Below, piece after piece: positions 56,301-64,000 of a DNA stretch of 64,000 nt. A program made the position numbers and the translations under genes. The stretch is from Hydra vulgaris (lineage: Eukaryota; Cnidaria; Hydrozoa; Anthoathecata; Hydridae): contig NC_088921.1 of assembly GCF_038396675.1 (NCBI RefSeq), positions 71,381,001 to 71,445,000 of the forward strand, in the 5' to 3' direction. The notes below the pieces were generated by a model. It did not search any database, had not been told where the DNA came from, and saw only the letters and a list, made by a program, of their open reading frames with translations. How positions within the stretch are numbered: position 1 is the stretch's first letter; the number at the start of each line of letters is the position of its first letter.

Positions 56301-59300
56301 TAAGATCAGTTTATGATTTAGTAAAAAGACACAAAAGTTAATGATGTAATTTTTAGATATTGTGTCCGGTAACCAAGAAACAGTTCTTGATAAATTCTTA
56401 ACTTAAATTTTTATTAGTTTTAGTAAACTTTTCAGTTAAAAAAATAATAAGTGTGTTATAATATTCAAAACTAGGACCAAGATAGTTCTTCGAAAAACAT
56501 AACTTTGGTTGAAGAAATCAAAAATGGTATAGTTTAAATTCTTTTCACAAAAATTTCAAAGTTTTTACTAGAAATTGATAAAATAAAAAACAACACTCTG
56601 AATTTGACATTAAAATGAGATTGAAAAATTGACAATAAAATGAGTTTGAATAAAAAGATCTAATTTCAAAATATGTATTAATCTGTTTTATTTAATTTAA
56701 CAGATTTAGGTATTGAAAAAAACATTCCATTGGAAGAAACATTATCAATATCGCCAATTACAGAGGTGGGTGTATATTATAACATAGATAAAAAAATAGT
56801 GAAACTTTTTTATTTATTTTCGCTTTTTTATCTTTTAAACAAAACCACATTGTGTTTATATTTAAGTATGCAAAAAGTAAGCATTTTGTTTATATTTGAT
56901 TATGTAATTTTTGCATTGAGAATGCAAAAATTAAAAGAAGAGCACCAAAAAATATTTATTCTAGCAATAAACAAGTATTGACATTTTATAAATTTCAAAC
57001 ATAACATGTAAATTAAAGCTTTCTTTTTATTAAAATAAATAAACATAAACATTTATAAATAAACATAAATATTTAGGTTCACAATTGTTTTTCTATAACA
57101 AAGGACACTGAATTAGATGACGAAACCCAACTAGGTATTGTTTAAAAAATTTACTTTAATGTAGCAATTTTTTCTATGGTTTGACACAAATTTTTGATTT
57201 GACAGATTTGCATAATATAAATATAAATAAAAAATACAATTACTTTTTAACAAGCTAGAAATTTTTCAAAAAACTATTTATAATGATGGTTATAATGATA
57301 CTTGAGGTTTGCTGTATTAAACCATTTCTAAATTATTCTGCAACACCTTGTATCATATATATTTAAAAAAAGTTTACATGGTTTGTTGTAGTATAGATCT
57401 AACCATTTAAATCCTCTCCTGAATAGTTTAGTTTTTGGCAGATACAAGGTATTGCTTCTCAACCCTCAAAATAGCTATAATCGCTTAGTATGATATGAGT
57501 GAATTTATTTTTTATAAGAGTTTTTACTTCTATTTAACTTTGGTTTTTTTATGTTAAATTTTTATAGAAAACCATTACATTTTTTTCTATTTTAATGTAT
57601 ATTATGCCTATTAAAAATGATTTTTTTTTATAGATTTAGATAATGAAGAAAAACACTTTTTTCTGAAAATTGCTATAGCTAATTTAACAAGTTCTGAGGT
57701 TTGTGTTTCTATCTTATTGAATTGGAAAATATAAAAATACATGTTTAATTAAAAAATATATAGTGATCTAAGTTTAAGCTTTAAGTAAATTACCACAAAC
57801 TAAATCATTAAAATTATGGTTCATTACAATGAATTTGCAAAAAACAAGTTTTTTCTTTAAACAAGTTTTTTCTTTAAAGTAGAAAATAAGTCATTCCATA
57901 CTATTTAAAACTTGCAGAAGTGTAAAATCCTATTTAATTTTTGCTTATGTCCACATTACTTCAATTTTAGTGTTACTTTATTCTTATTTTTATAAGTTTA
58001 GACAATCAAGAGATATTAATTCCATTTAATAATATATTAATAATGATATTAAATAAAAGACTTAAGTAAAATAATAAACCAGTTATTAGTTTTAATTAAA
58101 ATTAAAAGCTTTTGTCGAAACAAGCACTGAAACAAAAAATTTTGCAATTATTAATTATCTAGTATCTCTATTAAAACAGCAAATAAATAAAAAAAGTACA
58201 ATAAATAATTTTATGTTCTTTTACTTTAGCTTTATTGCAGTTTTTCAGTTTAGGACCCAAATGCCAATGAAATATCTAATGATAATATTACTATGAATAT
58301 GATAATCCTTTTCAAGGGCGACAGTACATGCTAGTAATAACCCATACAATGTAAACTTGAAATCCTGCATTAACATCCAAAAAATTTTTAGAAACTTTAA
58401 AGTTTTTATAAAAAATTAATTATTGAAAAGGAAAAGTTGTATATACACATGTAACCCATGAAATCCTAGATTAACATTTCATGGGTTTGCTGAACATATG
58501 AACATATACTTTTTCACGTCTTTTTTAGTTCTGCTGTTATCAATTTGATGTTGTTTTACCAATCACAAACTGATCAACTGAGTTAATGGCAGAGTTGGTA
58601 AGATTGATTTAAACTTGTAAAGATAATGCACAGCTTTTGTTTTACTTTTAGAGAGTTTGCTAATTTAAATTCTGTCATAATGTCATCATTGAAATCTGAT
58701 TTCCAGATTAATTAAACACTGCAGTTTTTATTTTAAAACATTTCTCAGGAAAGCTGTATATACACATATACACATATGTGTATATGTGTATATACATATA
58801 TGTGTATATGTGTATATACAGCTTTCCTGAGAAATGTTTTAAAATAAAAACTGCAGTGTTTAATTAATCTGGCAATCAGATTTCAATGATAACATTATGA
58901 CAGAATTTAAATTAGCAAACTCTCTAAAAGTAAAACAAAAGCTGTGCATTATCTTTACAAGTTTAAATCAATCTTACCAACTCTGCCATTAACTCAGTTG
59001 ATCAGTTTGTGATTGGTAAAACAACATCAAATTGATAACAGCAGAACTAAAAAAGACGTGAAAAAGTATATGTTCATATGTTCAGCAAACCCATGTAATG
59101 TTAATCTAGGATTTCAAAATTGCTAAGTACTTATGAATAGAGTTTTCATAAGATACTTTATTGATATTAGGGTCCTAAATTTACATATCCTGTTATCCTC
59201 AACAAAGAAAATAAATAAATGCATATTTACCTATTTACGTAAATATATATAAATTAATTTATATATATATATATACGTAAATATATAATATATAAATTAA

Positions 59301-60643
59301 TTTATAATTGCTCTGTTCTTTAAAGAACATTGAGCACTCTATTTTGTAGAATACATTTTAAAGTTGTTTACATATATATCTATATCTATATGTATATAGG
59401 CTTGTTCTTCTACATTAAAAAATAATGCACCAGATAGTGAACCATCAGAAGGTATATCTTTTAAAAAAAGTTTTTATAGAAAAAAGTTTAGGAATTAATC
59501 ATAACATGGAAAAATATTGTTTTCTGAAACTGTTTTACAGATTTAAACATCGATTTTTGTGTGGAATGTGCAATATCTAACTCGTCATTTCATAATACAA
59601 GCTTAGAGGTTTAAGTTTGTTTAGCTTGAAATACAAAAAAAGTGTTCTAATTTTATTTGTATGTTACATTAATGTTTACGTTAATGTAATTGTGGTGTTG
59701 TGGTCAATATAATAGTGGAGTAGTGGTCAAGCCCTTGCTTTGCAAAGAAGTTCCAAGTTCAATTGTTACTATGTCACTGGTAGTACTGGGTCCAACTTGT
59801 AATTGGGTTGCTGGTAGTAACTTGGCCAAACTAATTGGCTTAACAGCTGCCTATTTTACAAAGGTTTGTGTTTTAAAGTTAAAGAGCTGGGAAAGGGTTG
59901 TAACCACAGAATAAAAAAATAAAAAAACTAAACTAAAAAAAAAATTTTATAGATGGAATGCCTGAGAAACTCAGCTCGTCACTGAAACAAAGCTAGTCTC
60001 TACCACTACACCACTACTGTATAATATATGAAATCAGTTTAGGATTTAGTTTAAAAACAAAAAAAAAATGATGCGATTTTTAGATTTAGTATTCTTAATT
60101 AACCAAGATAAAGTTATTGATATATTTTTGGCTCAAAAACAATTTTTTGTAATAAATTAGGATCAAGATTGTTCTTCAAAAAACATAACTTTGGTTGAAG
60201 AAATCAAAGAAGGTATAGTTTAAATTTTTTTCATAAATACTTCTAAAATAAGTAATAAAACACAACATACACACTAAGTATTATTAGTATTATCCCACAC
60301 ACAAAGAATACTAAGTACTATATTATACACAACACATACACACTAACAAGACACACACTAAGTATTATTATCTAGTATTATTAGTATTATTTCACACACA
60401 AATAATATTAAGTACTATATTATAAATTAACACTAAAATATTTTAACAAAAACTGTTAAAGTAACTGTTTTTAAACAAATGAAGTTGATTTGAGGACAAT
60501 TGAAACTGAATCATAAAAATGAGTTTGAAAAAAAGATCTAATTTCAATATAGGTATTAATCTTTTTTATTCAATTTAGCCGTTTTAGGTATCGAAAAAAA
60601 GATTCCAGTGGAAGAAACATTACCTGCATTGCCAATCACAGAG
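53381..60643 (+). CDS. SET8/KMT5A-like SET-domain protein, 13-exon partial model
   Basis: Exons: 53381-53431, 54630-54726, 55235-55400, 55481-55673, 55746-55784, 56475-56526, 56704-56765, 57077-57134, 57634-57698, 59400-59451, 59541-59608, 60161-60212 and 60579-60643. All are open, GT-AG bounded and phase-matched (340 codons); first and last exons are not found. Exons 2-4 form the SET domain: KGFGVFSFEKIYKGQFIAQY, GDLVPKKEM, AGSYVYDFIHNNIEYSIDAT, then NYVGRYINDSKYFPKA, PSLCLFALKDIEPNEEILYF and YG. The IDAT...GRxIN...YxYG order is that of SET8-type histone H4 lysine methyltransferases. The usual GRLINHS is GRYINDS (His to Asp) and YDYG is YFYG, so activity is doubtful. After a basic stretch (FKRKQQKRNKSK) the tail is four repeats of an exon pair. 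Alternatively it is a transposon-spread KMT5A-like copy. Confidence 0.75.
53552..53620. repeat. Near-perfect hairpin, 32-bp stems, in intron 1
   Basis: CTATTTTTATTGTAGTAATT (TATATCATTCCA) is mirrored at 53589-53620 with one mismatch and a 5-bp centre. Confidence 0.93.
56165..56290 (-). mobile_element. SINE 3' body fragment (same family as 63512-63747)
   Basis: CACCAAGGTCAAAGGGTCTC and GTACCATCCTCTCCTAACTC, then TTTAACTCCAAAAC, match the corresponding parts of the 63512-63747 copy. The tRNA-like head is missing. It lies at the start of the duplicated segment that carries exons 6 and 7. Confidence 0.55.
56300..56945 (+). repeat. Segmental duplication unit A (exons 6-7)
   Basis: It matches 60020-60770 in the same orientation. 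Shared landmarks are TTATGATTTAGT/TTAGGATTTAGT, the 52-nt exon (ACATAACTTTGGTTGAAGAA), AAAAAGATCTAATTTCAA, the second exon (GAAGAAACATTA), and intron sequence TATATTATAACATAGATAA. Identity is highest in the exons and their immediate flanks. Confidence 0.85.
58459..59116. repeat. Large palindrome, ~310-bp arms, in intron 9
   Basis: Left arm 58459-58767 (TGAAATCCTAGATTAACAT, GCTGAACATATGAACATATA, TTAGTTCTGCTGTTATC, CCTGAGAAATG in inverse) and right arm 58799-59116 are almost identical, with only a few mismatches and a ~10-base indel near the outer ends. The centre is TATACACATATACACATATG-type alternating sequence, itself self-complementary. It is non-coding and looks like a young foldback MITE between exons 9 and 10. 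Confidence 0.95.
59300..59350 (-). repeat. Dispersed repeat copy shared with 10325-10371
   Basis: TTGCTCTGTTCTTTAAAGAA (CATTGAGCACTCTATTTTGTA) is the inverse of the segment beside the palindrome at 10372. Confidence 0.85.
59690..59930 (+). mobile_element. tRNA-derived SINE, diverged, with A-rich tail
   Basis: Head: GTAGTGGTCAAGCCCTTGC (box A-like) and CCAAGTTCAATTGTTAC (box B-like), spaced as in tRNA. The body ends with GAGCTGGGAAAGGGTTGTAA CCACAGAATAAAAAAATAAA, comparable to the GAGTTGGGAGAGGG of the family copy at 63512-63747. Just downstream (59950-60020) a second tRNA-like head lies on the minus strand (TAGTGGTGTAGTGGTAGAGA read inversely). Confidence 0.65.
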
Positions 60644-60770
60644 GTTTATGTATATTATAACATAGATAACAAAATAATGAAACTGTTTTATTTATTTACA
60701 TTAATTTTATTTCATCACTTGAGTGTAACAACATTTTGTTTATGTTTGAGTATGCAAAAATTGAAATAAG
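60020..60770 (+). repeat. Segmental duplication unit B (exons 12-13)
   Basis: The partner of 56300-56945. The 52-nt exon differs from exon 6 at few positions (DQDCSSKNITLVEEIKE versus DQDSSSKNITLVEEIKN), and exon 13 matches exon 7 apart from 3 extra nucleotides and several substitutions. An intronic tandem duplication (60263-60422) is private to this copy. Confidence 0.85.
60263..60422. repeat. Intronic direct repeat rich in CACACACTAAGTATTATTAG
   Basis: Two copies of a unit of roughly 90-100 bp (CACACTAAGTATTATTAGTA ... TACTATATTATA) lie in intron 12. Confidence 0.8.
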
Positions 60771-61197
60771 AAACTTAAAAAAAACTTTAGTTGGACTAAT
60801 ATTAATTTTTTTATATTGTATAAAAAATTAATTTTACTGCAGTATTATTAGTAATTTTTAAACCATATTTAGAAAAACAAAACTGTTGCCACCATTTAAA
60901 AAGTTATTTTAATGGTGGTAGAAACCAGTACTTTTTATTACAGAGTGTTTAGACAGGACAATTTGAGGATACATGACGTTAGTTTTAGCACTAATTTTGC
61001 TTTAACAAAACTGTTGTTTAAAGTTGTTGTTGTTCATACAATTAACCATAGAAACAATTTTGAAATATTTATATTAAACATCTATAAAAAATAAGATTAC
61101 ATGTAATTGAAAAAAAACTGCTTTTTATTATTTTTATTTTTTGGGTTTTTTTTTTTTTAAATTCTCTTAGGTTTAGTTTAGCTTAGTTTTTAATTAA
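60771..61197. other. AT-rich spacer, no supported exon
   Basis: The ORF at 60912-61094 lacks family resemblance. No further exon pair fitting the module rule was found. Confidence 0.4.
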
Positions 61198-61566
61198 AGA
61201 TTAAAAAAAAGAATATTCTGGAGTCTATCAACTTTGACCTTGGAGCCCTTAGTCCTGATTGAAAAAATTGATAAAATTTGGCATCTGACTTATAGAAAAC
61301 GTATTAAACAGGAGTTGAATCAACTCAAATTTGTTGGATTGTTTGATTTTTGTGGGGGAAAAAGCAGCTCTCCTCCTGCCTCTTTAATTTTTTTGAAGAT
61401 AGATTATAATAGAAAATTTTATGGTGATAATGATTTGTATATAAATATAGACTTGAAAATAATGAAAAGAATTCAAAAGTTAAAAAAAAATTATATCATA
61501 AAAAATAAAAATGCTAAACATTACAAAAAAATTTCAACATCATTAAAAATTTATAGAGTAACATAG
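61198..61566 (+). CDS. ORF of unknown function (possible exon)
   Basis: The frame is open from 61198 to TAG 61564-61566 and contains TLEPLVLIEKIDKIWHLTYR, LKFVGLFDFCGGKSSSPPAS and FYGDNDLYINIDLKIMKRIQ, followed by a Lys-rich tail. There is no good ATG at the start of the coherent part, so if real it is an exon or a relic. GC content is slightly above its surroundings. I do not recognise it. It lies about 550 bp after exon 13 of the SET-domain model, in the same orientation, but a splice junction linking them was not evident. Confidence 0.3.
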   Translation, partial: RLKKRIFWSLSTLTLEPLVLIEKIDKIWHLTYRKRIKQELNQLKFVGLFDFCGGKSSSPPASLIFLKIDYNRKFYGDNDLYINIDLKIMKRIQKLKKNYIIKNKNAKHYKKISTSLKIYRVT

Positions 61567-61679
61567 TGTAAACTAATTAGTGTTAGAGATCATTTTTAAA
61601 GTACACAAGGTACTAATAATCTTTTAATTTCAACTAAAAGTTAAATTTTGTCATATTTTGTAAATAACCACTACATTTG

Positions 61680-61870
61680 CATAATAAAAAGAACTCAATT
61701 GAAGTTGAAAAGAACTGGAAAGAATTGAACTGCAAAGAACTAAACATTGATTTGCAAAGAAATAAACAATTTATAAACAAGGCATTATAACTACTTTATT
61801 GAAATGCAAAGAACTAAACGATTCATAAACAAGGCATTATATAATACTTTATTGAAATAATTATTTAATA
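61680..61870. repeat. Tandem repeats: short AAAGAACT units and a ~53-bp duplication
   Basis: AAAGAACT-type octamers recur at 61688-61765. A unit with TGCAAAGAACTAAACGATTC (ATAAACAAGGCATTAT) then occurs twice, at about 61752 and 61805. Confidence 0.85.
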
Positions 61871-63511
61871 CTTGATTGAAATAATTATTTAATATATATA
61901 ATTATGAAAAAAAAAAATTATTTAAAATAATTATTCATTTAAAATAAATATTAAATATAAATAAGTATTTTATTTGAAATAAAAATAAGTCTTACTTATT
62001 TTTATTTAACATTTAATATTCAATTAATTCACTAACTTTCAAACAAAAATATCTTTATAATATTTTGCCAACGTTTCAAAAATAGTCAATTAAAAAAAAT
62101 CACAATAATGAATTTAAAAAAATGCCTTTTTAAAAAATAAAACTCTTAGTAAAGTTTATCATGCTTTGAGAACAGTTTTTTAATTTAACTCTATATAGTA
62201 CGGTTTTTGAACAACTTTTTGAATAAAATAAAAAAATTTAATTAGTCTGATGGTAATTTGATTAGTTTTGGGAAATTATAACTTTAAATACTAGTCCTAG
62301 TGAGTGCTTAAAAGACATGTTCAATTACACAAAAAATAATATACAAAATTTAAGAAAATTCAAAGATAGATTTAGAAAAATAAATTTCTTTCAATAACGT
62401 TGGTTTGCAAGTAATTTAAATATAAAAAAGTTTAAAATCAGTTGTAAGTTAAGTTTCAACTCATTGATTACATAGCATTTAAATAATCTGGCGTTTTAAA
62501 TTTACAACTAAATAGTTATAAGTGAAATATTTTATTTTTAAAAATTATTTAATTTAACAAGCAATAATTATCTAATACCTAAAAAAAAACCATTGCAATT
62601 TCCTTAATTCAAAAATTTCAAGATTGCCAACTTCTTTCAGACAATAGCAATTTGTGACCACTTAAAATACTTTTTTTTATTAATGATATCTTTTTTCTTT
62701 ATCTAAATGCTTAACTGTTTAATTTCTAACTTTTAATTGTCTGGTGTCAAAAATTCATAGAGATAAACGGTCTACATAAAATTAAAAAAAAAGGTAATTG
62801 TTAAACAAAAATAAGAAAGTTTCAGAATACGTTACTTATCTTTTTATTTAGGAATTCACTTTAAGTTATAATTTTATTTAGCTCTTGCACAAAACAGATG
62901 CATGTTAAAAAATCTTATTTTTCAGATGACCATTGGTCATCTGATATATAAGATTCTATAATAGGTAAATATGACATTTTATAATACTTATACAAAAATC
63001 ATATGTTCAAAAAGAAGTAACACTTATTTAAAAAAATCTAAACAACTATATAAATTTTTTATATACCTTTATAACATTGTTTTCCATTATAAATATTCTT
63101 CCTCCAACGGTTCATCTTGAAGAATTTTTTGAAATATTTTATCATCCATTGATTTAATAAGATATATAAAAATATTGTTGTATACCCAATCAAGACAAAT
63201 ATAAGTTGTATGTTAATAGTAAGGTTATTGTTATATATCTAAAACAAACATATCATATATGTAAAACAAACACAATCATATATAGCATGCATAATATAAT
63301 TATAAGATAAAATATTTTCATAGTTTTGCTTAGTCGCGAGAACTAGTTAGTAGTAACAAAACGTTGTAATAAAATCTAATTAGGCTACAAACTGTGGGTC
63401 TAGTAAGCGACCGGGGTTGATATTTGATCAGGGCCGAGGCCGGGTTTGATAAAACATAGCCAGGTCCGGGTTTGTGACAGGGGCTGCATTAATATTGATA
63501 TTCCTTATAAA
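61871..63511. other. AT-rich spacer, no supported gene
   Basis: A sequence after TTTTTCAG at 62925 could be a terminal exon reading DDHWSSDI and stopping. It fits the phase-1 entry of a module second exon but lacks a partner, so it is not annotated as coding. Confidence 0.45.
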
Positions 63512-63747
63512 TTTTTTTTTTTTTTTTTTTTGTAATTTACCTCCCCAAGGCCAAGAAAGCCACTAGAGATGAGGATGGTACTTGTGGTTATAACCCTCTC
63601 CCAACTCTATAACTCCGAAACACGAACCTTGACGAACAAGGCCGCTGCGCGGAGGAACAAGTTGAGCGCGGTACTCCCAGGGACGTGGTGGGAATCGAAC
63701 TCAGAACCTCTCGCTTATGAAGCGAGCGCTCTACCACTACCGCATCA
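63512..63747 (-). mobile_element. tRNA-derived SINE, best-preserved copy, poly(A) tail
   Basis: On the minus strand it starts GATGCGGTAGTGGTAGAGCG, with box A (TAGTGGTAGAGCG) and an anticodon-arm-like CTCGCTTCATAAGCGAG hairpin whose loop would carry CAT. Box B (GAGTTCGATTCCC) comes next. The body follows: CCACGTCCCTGGGAGTACC, GCGCTCAACTTGTTCCTCCG, GGAGTTATAGAGTTGGGAG. It ends after GGCCTTGGGGAGG in about 20 A residues (the T run 63512-63531 on the plus strand). RNA polymerase III transcription and LINE-dependent copying are inferred from class knowledge. It is not a tRNA gene because the acceptor stem does not pair. Confidence 0.88.
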
Positions 63748-63802
63748 AATATACTATTGTTATTTAAAATTCATGATACATTTTATATAAAGGTATATAT
63801 AT

Positions 63803-63945
63803 CATCTCATCGTCATCATCATCACCACCATCATCATCATCATTATCATCTCTACATCATCATCATGATCATCATCATCATCAAGCACACAGTTGATGAT
63901 GATGATTAAGATGATTATGATGACAATGATCATCATCATCATTTT
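63803..63945. repeat. (ATC/GAT)n trinucleotide repeat with internal inversion
   Basis: CATCATCAT units run to about 63881. GATGATGAT units then occupy 63892-63930 and CATCATCAT returns, so the array can fold back on itself. Confidence 0.92.
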
Positions 63946-64000
63946 AATCGTTGGCATCATTACCATCTTCTCTGATGCACACTATAAATATAATTACTCT

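Noticed and set aside
52088..60643. A kinase-SET fusion gene
   Set aside because: The kinase ends with a normal C-terminal helix and a TAA, and no phase-0 donor joining it to the exon at 53381 is convincing.
62925..62960. Terminal exon of the SET-domain gene
   Set aside because: The phase fits a module second exon, but no matching first exon lies between 60643 and 62925.
63672..63747. A tRNA gene on the minus strand
   Set aside because: Box A, box B and anticodon-like arms are good, but the acceptor stem does not pair and a SINE body with A tail follows.

Overview
The window is a very AT-rich (roughly three quarters A+T, by eye) animal nuclear sequence. It has short spliced exons with GT-AG introns, long (TA)n arrays and many decayed DNA transposons (hAT, P, Tc1/mariner, foldback and MITE types), non-LTR retrotransposons and tRNA-derived SINEs. 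This mix suggests a cnidarian, most likely a Hydra species. That is inference from composition and repeat types; no marker gene proves it.

Layout. 0-8.6 kb: relics of a coding element (a RING-like fragment and a second conserved-looking fragment), a 240-bp TA array, a 1.35-kb 11-bp-unit minisatellite, a small MITE and a hAT transposase relic. 8.6-14.4 kb: a foldback element with arms of about 0.87 kb. Its left arm is split by a 2.94-kb transposon, and the right arm preserves the empty site. 14.6-17.6 kb: a P-superfamily transposon with terminal inverted repeats, an 8-bp target duplication and a decayed THAP-domain transposase. 17.9-24.5 kb: microsatellites, a 5'-truncated non-LTR retrotransposon and a MITE. 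24.5-30.2 kb: the one apparently intact small gene, a five-exon model for a secreted cysteine-rich protein of 132 residues. 28.9-39.5 kb: two decayed reverse transcriptases, a UGT-like remnant, a Tc1 element with both ends, and two hAT relics. 39.5-52 kb: almost gene-free, with hairpins, MITEs, SINEs and a 2.8-kb inverted-repeat pair. 52.0-53.0 kb: a protein-kinase gene disrupted by frameshifts. 53.4-60.6 kb: a 13-exon chain for a SET8/KMT5A-like SET-domain protein followed by four tandem two-exon modules. 60.6-64 kb: an unrecognised ORF, a SINE and a trinucleotide repeat.

The two spliced gene models (24.5-30.2 kb and 53.4-60.6 kb) are not visible as long ORFs. They were built by reading splice sites and checking that reading phases join. 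The most unusual item is the SET-domain locus. All 13 exons are open and phase-compatible, two conserved SET motifs are altered, and the C-terminal part is built from repeated phase-0/phase-1/phase-0 exon pairs, one of which lies in a recognisable segmental duplication.
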